Positions 26,003-34,214 of a stretch of DNA of 64,000 nucleotides are shown here, one piece after another. The notes below the pieces were generated by a model. That model was not told where the DNA came from. It saw only the letters and a list, made by a program, of their open reading frames with translations, and ran no database searches. Numbering within the stretch: position 1 is the stretch's first letter; the number at the start of each line of letters is the position of its first letter. The stretch comes from Mycolicibacterium senegalense (GTDB taxonomy: Bacteria > Actinomycetota > Actinomycetes > Mycobacteriales > Mycobacteriaceae). Where the stretch lies: the NCBI RefSeq assembly GCF_019645875.1, contig NZ_CP081000.1, forward strand, positions 558,001 through 622,000. The letters are read 5' to 3'. The translations under genes were made by a program, and so were the position numbers.

Positions 26003-26710
26003 ATGAGACGACCTGACGGTGAGCTGATCTTGTTGGGCACGTTGCCCGTGGTCGCAATCATCTGGATCTCGGCGTTCTTCCTGTTCCCCGGATTCGTACA
26101 TCCGATGTCCCCCAACATGTCTGCCGAACAGGTCGCCGGCCTCTATCAGGACGAAACCGCGCGGATCCGCTACAGCATGATCCTGTTCAACTGGTTCGGC
26201 GTCGGCCTCATCCCGATCGTGATCCTGCTGGCCATGCAGGTCCGCCGGATGGCACACCGCACGCCGATCCTGTCCTACAGCTTGATCGCCGCGGCCGGAG
26301 GCCCGCCGGCACTGTTCCTCATCGCCAACATGTTCTGGCTGCTCGGCTCCTTCCGCCCGGACCGCTCGCCCGAATTGACCCAGGTGCTCAACGATCTGGC
26401 GTGGCTGACTTTCACGCTTCTGGTGCCGTATCTGATCGCGCAATGCCTGTTGCTGGCGCTGGCGATCTACTGGGACCAGCAGGAACGGCCGGTGTTCAAA
26501 CCGTGGGTGGCGTACTTCAATCTCGTCGTCGCGGCCGCGCTGGTTCCAGCGACGTTCACCGCGCTGTCGTTCGACGGCCCCTTCGCCTGGGACGGCGTGT
26601 TGTCCTTCTGGCTCAAGAACATTGCCATCGCCGTCTGGATTCTGGTGATGGGAGCCGTGCTCGCCCAGGCGATCAAGCAGCAACGGGCCCAGGACACGGT
26701 GCCCGCATGA
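26003..26710 (+). CDS. Six-helix membrane protein, first gene of oxidase-like operon
   Basis: 235 residues with about six transmembrane helices (near 8-28, 60-78, 92-118, 135-158, 172-192, 205-225). There is no signal peptide cleavage site and no heme or quinone motif that I can identify. It is a distant paralogue of the next gene: PVFKPWVAYFNLVVAA plus GPFAWDGVLSFWLKN here aligns with RVFPKWFGYLNLCNAL plus GAFAWNGAIAWWVNM there. ATGA overlap with the next gene. Function unknown; context suggests a respiratory-type complex. Confidence 0.85.
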   Translation: MRRPDGELILLGTLPVVAIIWISAFFLFPGFVHPMSPNMSAEQVAGLYQDETARIRYSMILFNWFGVGLIPIVILLAMQVRRMAHRTPILSYSLIAAAGGPPALFLIANMFWLLGSFRPDRSPELTQVLNDLAWLTFTLLVPYLIAQCLLLALAIYWDQQERPVFKPWVAYFNLVVAAALVPATFTALSFDGPFAWDGVLSFWLKNIAIAVWILVMGAVLAQAIKQQRAQDTVPA

Positions 26711-27504
26711 GCGGCTCACGTTTGCGTACCTTCGTGTGGAACGTCCGCTACCACCCCAAACGCGAACTGTGGTGCGCCTGGTACGTGATGGTGTTCTTCT
26801 ACCAGCTCTACGGCGTGCTGTTCTTCTTCGTCACCCGCGTGCAGCCGCCGCCAAGCCCGGCGTGGGACACACCGACGGTCGTCGATTGGGTGACCGGCCA
26901 CCGGTTCGGGATTCTCGCCGGTTTCGCCATCGTCTTCCTCATCACCGGCCTGTGCGCGCCGATGAATGCGCTTCTCGCGTACTCGATGCGAAGAATGTCG
27001 GTCAACCCTGCCTTCGCCTGCTCGTATCTGATCATGTACTCGCTGAGTGCAATCCCGGGCATGCTCATCATGGCCATCGCTATGACTGCCGCCGCCTTGC
27101 GGACAGACCGCGACCCCGAGATCATCCACTGGCTCTACGAATTCGCCTTCTTGTCGTTCAGCGGGACCATGGGTGTGTTCCTGATCGGCTCCCTGGTGTG
27201 GATGACCGCGGTCCTGCTCGACAAGAACCGCGTGTTCCCGAAGTGGTTCGGCTATCTCAACCTCTGCAACGCGCTGACCGAAGTGGTCGTAGCGCCGGCG
27301 TGGATTTTCCAGCGGGGCGCGTTCGCCTGGAATGGCGCGATCGCCTGGTGGGTCAACATGGTCGTGTTCGTCACGTACACCGGAGTTTTCATTGTGCTGC
27401 TGCGCAGGATGATCGAGCGGGAGGACTTCGGAACGGGTCCGCTGCCGGACCTGCCGGATCCGCAGGCCGACGAGCAACAGATAGCGGCGGAGGCGGTTCG
27501 ATGA
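26707..27504 (+). CDS. Six-helix membrane protein, paralogue of the preceding gene
   Basis: 265 residues, about six transmembrane helices, with a long charged C-terminal tail. Shares the F(A)WNG/W-VNM signature and the VFPKWFGYLNL segment with its upstream neighbour, indicating tandem duplication. Conserved charged residues inside helices are few (Glu near the EFAF segment). Start and stop overlap neighbours by four bases on both sides, so it is translated as part of one operon. No named family recognised. Confidence 0.85.
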   Translation: MSGSRLRTFVWNVRYHPKRELWCAWYVMVFFYQLYGVLFFFVTRVQPPPSPAWDTPTVVDWVTGHRFGILAGFAIVFLITGLCAPMNALLAYSMRRMSVNPAFACSYLIMYSLSAIPGMLIMAIAMTAAALRTDRDPEIIHWLYEFAFLSFSGTMGVFLIGSLVWMTAVLLDKNRVFPKWFGYLNLCNALTEVVVAPAWIFQRGAFAWNGAIAWWVNMVVFVTYTGVFIVLLRRMIEREDFGTGPLPDLPDPQADEQQIAAEAVR

Positions 27505-28076
27505 CCGAACAAGTCGACGTGTCCCGCATCCGGTCGGTGCCCGGGCAGCCCGACATGTGGATGTTCGTGCTGTTCGAATCGCTGCTGTTCACCGGCTACT
27601 TCTCGGTGTATCTGGTGTCACGCACCCAGAATCCAGGACTCTTCCTGCAGTCGCAGTCCCATCTGGACCTGCGCGTGGGGGTGGCCAATACGATTGCCCT
27701 GCTGCTGAGTTCGTGGGCCATCGCCCGGTGCGTCCAGGCTTCCCGCGTGGGTAACTACCGCTCCGCGTTGACGAATGTGTTCCTGACGATCGCGTTCGGT
27801 GTCATCTTCCTGGTCGGCAAGATCGTCGAGTGGGTCAGCCAGATCCGGCTGGGGAACACGTTCACCAGCGACGAGTTCTTTCAGCACTATTTCTTCCTGA
27901 CGTCGATTCACTGCATCCACGTGCTGATCGGCTTCGTGGTGCTCGGTGTCGTCGTCTATCAGTTGTGGAGTCCGACGAGGCGGTCGCAGCAGCTCGTCGA
28001 AACCGGTGCCACCTACTGGCACACCGTCGATTTCCTGTGGGTTCTGATTTTCGCGTTGATCTACGTGGTGAGGTGA
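27501..28076 (+). CDS. Heme-copper oxidase subunit III-family protein (NorE/CoxC-like)
   Basis: 191 residues, five hydrophobic helices. DMWMFVLFESLLFTGYF, FFQHYFFLTSIHCIHVLIG and TYWHTVDFLWVLIFALIYV are the conserved subunit III signatures, including the ESLLF glutamate and the HCIH histidines. It is short, lacking the first two helices, as in the NorE branch associated with nitric oxide reductases. No subunit I or II gene is nearby. ATG 27501 overlaps the preceding stop. Confidence 0.88.
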   Translation: MTEQVDVSRIRSVPGQPDMWMFVLFESLLFTGYFSVYLVSRTQNPGLFLQSQSHLDLRVGVANTIALLLSSWAIARCVQASRVGNYRSALTNVFLTIAFGVIFLVGKIVEWVSQIRLGNTFTSDEFFQHYFFLTSIHCIHVLIGFVVLGVVVYQLWSPTRRSQQLVETGATYWHTVDFLWVLIFALIYVVR

Positions 28077-28376
28077 GTGGTGCGCACCAAAGTCAACACA
28101 AGACTGCTGGTCGTCTGGGCGATCCTGACCGGAATGACGCTCGTCTACGTCTGGCTGGACGAAGCCGTCGACCAGAACGGGACGTTGAAGGCCAGCACGG
28201 TCGTCACCGTCAGCGCGATCATCATCGCACTCATCAAGGTGCGCATCATCTTCCGGGAATTCATGGAGGTGCGTCACGCGCCGGCGTTGCTGTGCCGGCT
28301 CACCGACGGATGGGTCGTGCTCATCGGTGTGTGTCTGCTGGGCAGCTACTTCGTCGGCTCGGCCGTCGCCGGTTAG
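28077..28376 (+). CDS. Cytochrome oxidase subunit IV-family small membrane protein (NorF/CoxD-like)
   Basis: 99 residues with three transmembrane helices (about 9-25, 40-58, 77-97) and the KVRIIFREFMEVRHAP loop typical of prokaryotic subunit IV/NorF proteins. Starts with GTG directly after the preceding stop (an adjacent GTG at 28080 is possible). With its neighbour it forms a NorE-NorF-like pair in the absence of norB or norC. Confidence 0.85.
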   Translation: MVRTKVNTRLLVVWAILTGMTLVYVWLDEAVDQNGTLKASTVVTVSAIIIALIKVRIIFREFMEVRHAPALLCRLTDGWVVLIGVCLLGSYFVGSAVAG

Positions 28377-28398
28377 GCGTGTCACGGCATCGACCAGT

Positions 28399-29043
28399 TC
28401 AGATCACCAAGTAGCCGAGACGCTGTGCAGCCCCGGCGATCCGAAGTGCAAGCCCGGGGTGGGTCAGCGGAAGTGAGAGCGTCGGCCGTGCGGGCATTGC
28501 CGAGGATGCAGGCAAGAACAGTGCAATACAAGGTTCGCCGGCGGACCGACTGTTGTAGCGCAGCCCATCCAGATCGGGGAAGGCCTCGGTTATACGTCGG
28601 GCCCAACGTTGCGTGATCGAATGCGGCGCAGTCGATATCGCGAATGTCCCGCCGGCGCGGGTCGGCCACGAGCCTGTGCTGTCCGTGGCCAAATCGAGCA
28701 GTTGTAGGTCGCGGGTGAACCGCAACCCGGTCAGGTAGGGGTCGCCCCGAAACCGGTCGATGGTGCGCCCGCCTTGGAACGCCTCCGCCAAGGCCGGCGT
28801 CGGCCCTGAAGCGCCGTACCAGACGCCGGTCCCGGGGTGGTTCCGGGGCGGCGGCGGGTGGGGGTCGAACCGCAAGTGTGGGCCGTGCTCGCGGAAACCG
28901 TTCCAGGGCAATACATGATTCCCGGTGGTGCGGTGGACACGCCACCACAACTCATCCACTGTGACAGTTCGGTACTCGTTGTTCCGGATACCGATGGCAC
29001 GCAGCTCGGCTGCCGACGGCGGGCCAGGGAAACGAGCGGTCAC
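28399..29043 (-). CDS. RES-domain toxin (NAD-degrading type)
   Basis: 214 residues, RES fold. The conserved Arg is in ELWWRVHRTTGNH, the Tyr/Gly segment in GVWYGASGPTPALAEAF with the conserved Glu, and the C-terminal Ser region in YNSRSAGEPCIALF. Family members such as MbcT phosphorolyse or hydrolyse NAD and cause cell death or stasis when not neutralised. It follows its antitoxin with a four-base overlap, the usual order for RES/Xre modules. Confidence 0.9.
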   Translation of the reverse strand: MTARFPGPPSAAELRAIGIRNNEYRTVTVDELWWRVHRTTGNHVLPWNGFREHGPHLRFDPHPPPPRNHPGTGVWYGASGPTPALAEAFQGGRTIDRFRGDPYLTGLRFTRDLQLLDLATDSTGSWPTRAGGTFAISTAPHSITQRWARRITEAFPDLDGLRYNSRSAGEPCIALFLPASSAMPARPTLSLPLTHPGLALRIAGAAQRLGYLVI

Positions 29044-29624
29044 GCGGTGTACCAGTCGGTGGCGGCGGCAGCGGCAACCGCCTGCGCGACATCACCACCG
29101 TCGCGCAGCCACTCCACCGGGGTCAGCGGTCGGTCATGGAACAAATCGGGCTGCGGGGTGCGGAGGAACCCAGCTACCGCGACGGGATGAAGGTCGGCAG
29201 GCAGTGCCTTGAGCACCTGATCGAGGCCCCGGATCTGCCTGGTCGGGCCACCGTTTGGGTCGGTCTCGAACTGCAGCACGGGAAAGAGCCAGGTGTGCCC
29301 GTCCGGAATCGCCCACAATTCGCCGGCGAGCCGCTTCTGTCGCACCCGTGAAGAGCTGACCCTTAGTCCTGCGGCCACCTCGTCGGCCGTGAACGCGGTG
29401 ACGGCGAGATGCGCCACGTGGCCCGCGATTTCCGTTCCGGTCGCAATCAACGCGTCGTGGTCCTCAGCGAAATCGGCGTGATCGAGAAGCCGCGCCTCGT
29501 CCTCATTGAGGGAAGCAGCCCACGGTCGCAATGCGGGAAGACCCTTCAACGCGGTGACAAAGTCGGGGGTGGTGATGCCGAAACGGTCCCGCAGTAGTTC
29601 TTCTAGCTCGGCGTTAGTCTGCAT
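29040..29624 (-). CDS. Antitoxin of RES module (Xre/MbcA/ParS-like)
   Basis: 194 residues, longer than classical Xre antitoxins. Residues 79-105 (ADEVAAGLRVSSSRVRQKRL) resemble a MerR/excisionase-like winged HTH rather than Xre. The C-terminal region FLRTPQPDLFHDRPLTPVEWL with DGGDVAQAVAAAA matches the toxin-binding ParS/MbcA end domain. AAGGAG precedes ATG 29624. Likely binds and blocks the RES active site and represses its own promoter. Confidence 0.85.
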   Translation of the reverse strand: MQTNAELEELLRDRFGITTPDFVTALKGLPALRPWAASLNEDEARLLDHADFAEDHDALIATGTEIAGHVAHLAVTAFTADEVAAGLRVSSSRVRQKRLAGELWAIPDGHTWLFPVLQFETDPNGGPTRQIRGLDQVLKALPADLHPVAVAGFLRTPQPDLFHDRPLTPVEWLRDGGDVAQAVAAAAATDWYTA

Positions 29625-29637
29625 GGAACAGCTCCTT

Positions 29638-29671
29638 CTAACGGAAGTTAACGACAGTCTATAGCCGTTAG
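29638..29671. promoter_or_regulatory. Inverted repeat upstream of the toxin-antitoxin operon
   Basis: CTAACGG (29638-29644) and CCGTTAG (29665-29671), perfect seven-base arms with a 20-base spacer that contains GTTAAC. It lies directly before the antitoxin start and is a plausible autoregulatory operator; the left arm overlaps the ribosome-binding site area. Confidence 0.5.
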
Positions 29672-29690
29672 CAGATGGTGTCGAGGTGGA

Positions 29691-31169
29691 TCAGGTCCCG
29701 TACAGATGTAACGCCCGGGCGGTTTCGGTGGCCACCTCACCGCTCAGCTTGGCGATGGGCGGTCCGCCGCGCTGGTGGATCACATTCGCCAGGACCACGA
29801 CGTAGGTGTCTGACCCGGGATCCATCCACAGCGTCACCCCCGTGAATCCGGTGTGGCCGAAGCTGCCGACAGGAAAGACCGTGCCGCGTGGTCTGGAATG
29901 CGGGGTATCGATATCCCAACCGAAGCCGCGCAGGTCCTGCCCGTCGATCGCCGGATAGTGCGGGCCGAGTTGGGAATCGGCGTTGTTGGCGGCCTCCACT
30001 TGTTCGGCGTTGTGCCCGGGCTGCTGCGGTGTCGTCATCAACTCCACGGTCGATTGCTTCAGCGGAAACGTGCTCGGGCGCCCGGCGCGACGATCGAGCA
30101 GAGCTTGCGCGAATCGGCCGACGTCGTTCACCGTCGAGAACACCCCGGCGCTCCCGGCCACCCCACCCATGCGGCGTGCCGTCGGGTCGTGCACCGTGCC
30201 GCGCAGCGGGTGGCCGTAGTCGGGGTTGAGGCCCGGGGTGTCTTCGTCGAGCGCCGTCGGTGCGATGCGGGGCAAGAGGTCGGTGCTCCAGGTACCGTCC
30301 GGGCAGTCGGTCAGCTTGGCCGCACTCGGATCGAGCGCGATCGCCGTTCCCCTGACCTGGTGCGGGCCACAGGCTTTGGCTGCGGGGAGGTAATGGGTCT
30401 CCGACAACCCAAGCGGCGCAAAGACATTGTCCTGCACATATCGATCCAAGGGTTGACCGGTGATCCGCTCGATGATCGTGCCCACCAGGATGAAGTTGAT
30501 GTCGGAGTAGTGGAACAGCTCTCCGGGCGCGTACACCACCCACGCGCCGAGCGCGCGGTGAATGCCTTCGGCCTTGTCGGCCTTGTCGAGCCCCCACGGA
30601 CCGTCCAGGCTCAGATCGCCCGCGATGCCCGACGTGTGGGTGAGCAGCATGCGAACGGTCACCTGCGCGCGCCGTGGATCGTTGGTGGGGTTGAAGTCCG
30701 GCAGGTAGGTCTGCACCGGGTCGTCGAAATTGACCTGGCCCTTTTCGTAGAGTTGCATGAAGGCCGTCGTCGTCGCGATGCTCTTCGACAGCGAGGCCAG
30801 GTCGAAGATCGTGTCCTCGGTCATCGCCTCGGCGGGTGCGGGCACGCCGTCGAGTCCCGGTTCCCCGTCCAGCTTGCGCGAGCCGTACGCCTGGCGGAAG
30901 ACGACGTTGCCGCCATGCCCGACCTGGACCACCGCGCCCGGCAGGCGATGTGCCGCGATGGAGTCGTCGACCAGCCTCGAGACCGCAGTGAAGTCACCCG
31001 TCGGGATGACGGCCGCCAGGGTGGGTGCTGGAGCGGGTGCCGGCGCATTCGTGGTCTGAGCGCCGGTGGCCAGCGGTGGCGGCGTTGCTTGTCCGCAGGA
31101 CGTCGCGGTGACCGTGACCACGGCGGCTCCCGCGGCGCAGAGCCGGGTCAGACGTGATCGCGACACCAT
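29691..31169 (-). CDS. Beta-lactamase-fold (class C/esterase) lipoprotein
   Basis: 492 residues; ATG 31169 (or GTG 31172) begins a lipoprotein signal with lipobox VTATSCG. A Pro/Ala linker is followed by a serine-hydrolase domain: SxxK is SLSK in DLASLSKSIAT, the Tyr motif is HYSDINF (YSD replaces YxN), and the third motif is GHTGFTG. This pattern is typical of the EstB/penicillin-binding-protein-like esterases rather than true beta-lactamases. It may act on ester or D-peptide substrates at the outer face of the membrane. Confidence 0.87.
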   Translation of the reverse strand: MVSRSRLTRLCAAGAAVVTVTATSCGQATPPPLATGAQTTNAPAPAPAPTLAAVIPTGDFTAVSRLVDDSIAAHRLPGAVVQVGHGGNVVFRQAYGSRKLDGEPGLDGVPAPAEAMTEDTIFDLASLSKSIATTTAFMQLYEKGQVNFDDPVQTYLPDFNPTNDPRRAQVTVRMLLTHTSGIAGDLSLDGPWGLDKADKAEGIHRALGAWVVYAPGELFHYSDINFILVGTIIERITGQPLDRYVQDNVFAPLGLSETHYLPAAKACGPHQVRGTAIALDPSAAKLTDCPDGTWSTDLLPRIAPTALDEDTPGLNPDYGHPLRGTVHDPTARRMGGVAGSAGVFSTVNDVGRFAQALLDRRAGRPSTFPLKQSTVELMTTPQQPGHNAEQVEAANNADSQLGPHYPAIDGQDLRGFGWDIDTPHSRPRGTVFPVGSFGHTGFTGVTLWMDPGSDTYVVVLANVIHQRGGPPIAKLSGEVATETARALHLYGT

Positions 31170-31251
31170 CACCCGATCGACGGTAGTCGTCCCCGGGAGT
31201 TGTCGGTGGACGGGAGCACAGTGGCTCTCAATCACCACGAAAGGGGCGGCC

Positions 31252-31725
31252 ATGTGTTGGCAATGCGATAACCCGAACGGCACCCGCGACGAATACCTGG
31301 ACAGCCTGCGGGACATCATCAAGGACCACGGTTGGGTAGTTCAGTTTGTCGAGAGCGATAAACGCCCGTTCGCCTACACCGTCGGCCTGCACGACCTAGG
31401 CCTGCCGGAGCTGTTGATCACGGGGATGCAGGCGAAGACGTCGGCGCGGGTGCTGAACTCACTCGCACATGGGATCGTCGACGAGGGCACGTTTCTGCAC
31501 CCGGCGATGCACATCGACTATCAGGACGAGTTTCTCTTCGAGGTCGTCGAGGTCGATCATCCGGACGTCCATCTCAAGTTCGCCGTAGAGCTGTGCAGTC
31601 CGCGGATACGAGCATTCCAACTCGTGTGGGCGGACGATCATGGTCGTTGGCCATGGGACCCCGGATGGAGCCACGGCCGGCGTCGCCAACCAGTACTTGG
31701 CGTTCGCAAGATGTTGTCGGAGTAG
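31252..31725 (+). CDS. DUF4262 protein
   Basis: 157 residues from ATG 31252. DUF4262 is recognisable by HGWVVQFVESDKRPFAYTVGLHDLGLPELLI, with FQLVWADDHGRWPWDPG at the C-terminus. Cytosolic, function unknown. The open frame upstream overlaps the lipoprotein gene on the other strand and is not coding. Confidence 0.85.
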   Translation: MCWQCDNPNGTRDEYLDSLRDIIKDHGWVVQFVESDKRPFAYTVGLHDLGLPELLITGMQAKTSARVLNSLAHGIVDEGTFLHPAMHIDYQDEFLFEVVEVDHPDVHLKFAVELCSPRIRAFQLVWADDHGRWPWDPGWSHGRRRQPVLGVRKMLSE

Positions 31726-31756
31726 GGTGCCGCGGTCACGGCCGTACCGCAACGAT

Positions 31757-31795
31757 GCGGCGGATAGCGGTCAAGATTGAGCAGTAATCCGCCGC
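31757..31795. terminator. Possible terminator between convergent genes
   Basis: GCGGCGGAT (31757-31765) pairs perfectly with ATCCGCCGC (31787-31795); the loop is 21 bases. It sits between the convergent DUF4262 and MFS genes. The large loop makes it a weak call. Confidence 0.35.
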
Positions 31796-33064
31796 TTAGT
31801 GCTCGGCGCCGGCCACCACAGGAGTCCGCGGCTCAAGGTGTTTCGCCCACCCCGAAGCGCAGACCCCCGTGCAGGCAATCGCCAAGAGTCCGACCGCAGA
31901 CAGCATCACCGGGTAGCTGAACCAGTGCGCGAGCGCAGCCAGCACAGCGGGCAACAGGAACCCGAGGTAGGCCAGGGAGTAGTAGACCCCAGAGATGCCG
32001 GCGAGCTCGTCGGGAGGCGCAATGCGTTGGATCTCAAGCAGACCCGACACGATCGCGATCCCGTAGGCGCTGCCGAGCAGCATCGCGACCAGCGGGGCGA
32101 CGAGCGCCGAGCGAGTGACGGCGGTGGCCACCGCGGCAAAGATGCCCAGGGCCATCAACGCCATCGACACCACGACGGCCCGGGAGCTGGACACGTCGTC
32201 GAGGCGTCGTGCCACCGGTTGGATCGCCACCCCGCAGCCCAGCGTCAGCACCGTCAGCCCGACGGTATAGAGCAGGGCCCAGGAGCCGAGCCGGTCGGCG
32301 ACCAGAGCCGGCACCACCGCGTAGGCGATGGCCGCCGAACCAAAGATCCACGGCGCCATGGGAACAACGACATGAAGGAATCGACGGTGTCCCGCCGCGG
32401 GCACCTTCAGCCCATCCAGGAAGGGGCGCGACGTCGCGCGGGGGCGGGTCTCGGCGGTCCGGTTCCAGACTGCCCACAGCACCGGCGCGCACAGAGCCGC
32501 GTGGACCAGGTAGGTCAGCACCAGCGGCAGCGGCGCGTACACGGTCAGCAGCCCGGCGCACAAAGGTCCGACGCCGAAGCCCAGCGACAGGCAGATCGAG
32601 GCGCGGCGCGCACCGGCCCCGGCCGAGGCGTCGTCGAACGGTGGCCGAGACAGCTCGGCGATCCAGGCCGAGCCCACCGCCATCGCGATACCGACGGCCA
32701 CCCCGCTGAACAAGCGGCCGACGAAAAGGGCCGGGAAGCCCCAATAGTCACCGACGGCCAGGATGAGGCTGCCCAGCGCCGCGCTGATGACACCGGCGGC
32801 CATGACGTTGCGTCGACCATGGCGGTCCGACAGCGTCGAGGCGATCAGGAGTCCCGGGATCAGGCCCAGCACGTAGGCGCCCAACAGGATGTCCACATCC
32901 ACCCGGGTGTATCCCGAGTGCTGGGCGTAGGCGATCAGCAACGGGGTGAACTGGTTTCCGCCCCAACCGATGCAGAACACCGCGATGGCCACCGCGAGCC
33001 ACGGCTGTAGGCGGTGCCGCACCTGAGCCGGCGCCTCACGCGAGTCGAAGGCGACTGCGGTCAT
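31796..33064 (-). CDS. MFS transporter
   Basis: 422 residues with 12 predicted helices. The A-motif between helices 2 and 3 is GLLIASTLSDRHGRRNVMAAG. Organised as two halves around an RPFLDGLKVPAAG loop. The ATG overlaps the stop of the GntR regulator by four bases, so substrate transport is probably controlled by that regulator. Substrate unknown. Confidence 0.92.
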   Translation of the reverse strand: MTAVAFDSREAPAQVRHRLQPWLAVAIAVFCIGWGGNQFTPLLIAYAQHSGYTRVDVDILLGAYVLGLIPGLLIASTLSDRHGRRNVMAAGVISAALGSLILAVGDYWGFPALFVGRLFSGVAVGIAMAVGSAWIAELSRPPFDDASAGAGARRASICLSLGFGVGPLCAGLLTVYAPLPLVLTYLVHAALCAPVLWAVWNRTAETRPRATSRPFLDGLKVPAAGHRRFLHVVVPMAPWIFGSAAIAYAVVPALVADRLGSWALLYTVGLTVLTLGCGVAIQPVARRLDDVSSSRAVVVSMALMALGIFAAVATAVTRSALVAPLVAMLLGSAYGIAIVSGLLEIQRIAPPDELAGISGVYYSLAYLGFLLPAVLAALAHWFSYPVMLSAVGLLAIACTGVCASGWAKHLEPRTPVVAGAEH

Positions 33065-33708
33065 GCCAGCACCACCCGGTACGTCGCTTCCAGATGCGCC
33101 AGCAACGCGCCTTCGAAACCGGACACATCACGCCGGCCGATGGCGTCGGCCAATGCCGCATGCTCGCCGATCAACTCGGTCAACCGTGCGGAGTCGGAAC
33201 GCGCGGCATCGGCCATCATGCGGCGTTGCCGGTCGCTGAGCGATCCGTAGCACCGCCCGGCGATCGTGTTGCCGGCGACCTCCACGATGCGCCGGTGAAA
33301 GGCGTCGTCGGCGGCGGCGAACTGATCGGCATCGCCGATTGCGGCACCGTGGCGCTGGCGCTCGACCAACTCGGTCAGCTCGCCGAACAGGGTGTCGATG
33401 GATTCCGCGGACCGGCACAGCCGGCGCACTGCCGCGGTCTCCAGGGCCAGCCGCATCTCCAGCAGGTCGGTGGCTTCCTGAGCGGAGACGGGGACGACGA
33501 CGGCGCCGCGCCGCGGCACCAAATCCAGGAAATCCTCGGCTGCCAGACGCAGAAACGCTTCGTGCACCGGCGTGCGGCTGACCCCGAGTTGCGTCGCCAC
33601 CTCTACCTCGCTGAGCAGTTGCCCGCCTCGAAACTCGCCGGAGAGGATCTGATCCTTGGTCATCCGGTAGACGCGTTGGCTGTTGCTCGACTTCTCGTCC
33701 GTGTCCAC
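33061..33708 (-). CDS. GntR-family (FCD/FadR) regulator of the MFS gene
   Basis: 215 residues from GTG 33708; an upstream ATG would translate the palindromic operator and is rejected. N-terminal wHTH: ILSGEFRGGQLLSEVEVATQ and SRTPVHEAFLRLAAED. C-terminal FCD ligand domain with the metal-type residues in DDAFHRRIVEVAGN and EHAALADAIGRRD. Such regulators sense carboxylic acids. Coupled to the MFS transporter gene. Confidence 0.9.
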   Translation of the reverse strand: MDTDEKSSNSQRVYRMTKDQILSGEFRGGQLLSEVEVATQLGVSRTPVHEAFLRLAAEDFLDLVPRRGAVVVPVSAQEATDLLEMRLALETAAVRRLCRSAESIDTLFGELTELVERQRHGAAIGDADQFAAADDAFHRRIVEVAGNTIAGRCYGSLSDRQRRMMADAARSDSARLTELIGEHAALADAIGRRDVSGFEGALLAHLEATYRVVLA

Positions 33709-33722
33709 GAGAAACCAGCGTA

Positions 33723-33752
33723 CCCCTTGCATGCAAGCTTGCATGCAAGGGG
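33723..33752. promoter_or_regulatory. 30-bp perfect palindrome, tandem GntR operators
   Basis: Perfect palindrome made of two adjacent copies of the 12-bp palindrome CTTGCATGCAAG (33726-33737 and 33738-33749) inside CCCC/GGGG-type flanks. It ends 15 bp before the GntR GTG. Two self-symmetric sites side by side imply two dimers bound back to back. Confidence 0.8.
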
Positions 33753-33770
33753 GTTATACAGGCGAAACCG

Positions 33771-34199
33771 TCAGAAGGGGCTGCTGTTGGCCTGGTACTT
33801 GGAGGATTCCGGACGCGGGCCGAACCGGCGGATGTAGTCCTCGTGCTTTTGCTGGTCTTTCTTGTACCGGATCTCGTCGACCAGGTTGGGGTCGAGTCCG
33901 TGCTGAGCCAGGCGATGCCGGCGCCAGATCTTGTTGAGCGCCAGCGCCATCAGAATTGCCCAGATGTAGATCGGCACCGTCATCTCGATGTGCACGTAGA
34001 GCGAGGCGGGCAGCAGCCAGAACGGCGCCAGCACGAACAGCGGCGGAATGGCCATGCGAATCAGGTGCCGGCGCACGGCCCCATGGTCGGCCAGGTCATG
34101 CGCCACCCACTCGCGCATGGAATCGGGCAACCGCTTGCCGTAGCAGTAGGCGATGTACTGGAAGAGGTTGGGACGGTCTTTGGTTTTCTGGCCGGCCAT
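33771..34199 (-). CDS. DUF5313-type membrane protein (paralogue 2)
   Basis: 142 residues. Same layout as the gene at 2754-3173: QYIAYCYGKRLPDSMREWVAHDLADHGA, two hydrophobic helices (MAIPPLFVLAPFWLLPASLYV and VPIYIWAILMALALNKIW), then a basic tail. ATG 34199. It lies 15 bp downstream of a MarR gene and is probably co-transcribed with it. Function unknown. Confidence 0.82.
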   Translation of the reverse strand: MAGQKTKDRPNLFQYIAYCYGKRLPDSMREWVAHDLADHGAVRRHLIRMAIPPLFVLAPFWLLPASLYVHIEMTVPIYIWAILMALALNKIWRRHRLAQHGLDPNLVDEIRYKKDQQKHEDYIRRFGPRPESSKYQANSSPF

Positions 34200-34214
34200 G
34201 TTGGGCTCCTGGTG

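Noticed and set aside
29853-31157. 434-residue plus-strand open frame opposite the beta-lactamase-fold gene
   Set aside because: Antisense shadow with no motifs; the other strand has all serine-hydrolase motifs and a lipobox.
29691-31169. Target beta-lactamase of the BlaI-like regulator
   Set aside because: Motifs (SLSK, YSD, HTG) fit an esterase or DD-peptidase-like protein, and it is 27 kb from blaI.
31799-33010. Long plus-strand open frame opposite the MFS gene
   Set aside because: Composition is Arg/Gly/His-rich and low in hydrophobics, as expected for the antisense of a high-GC gene; the minus strand encodes a clear transporter.
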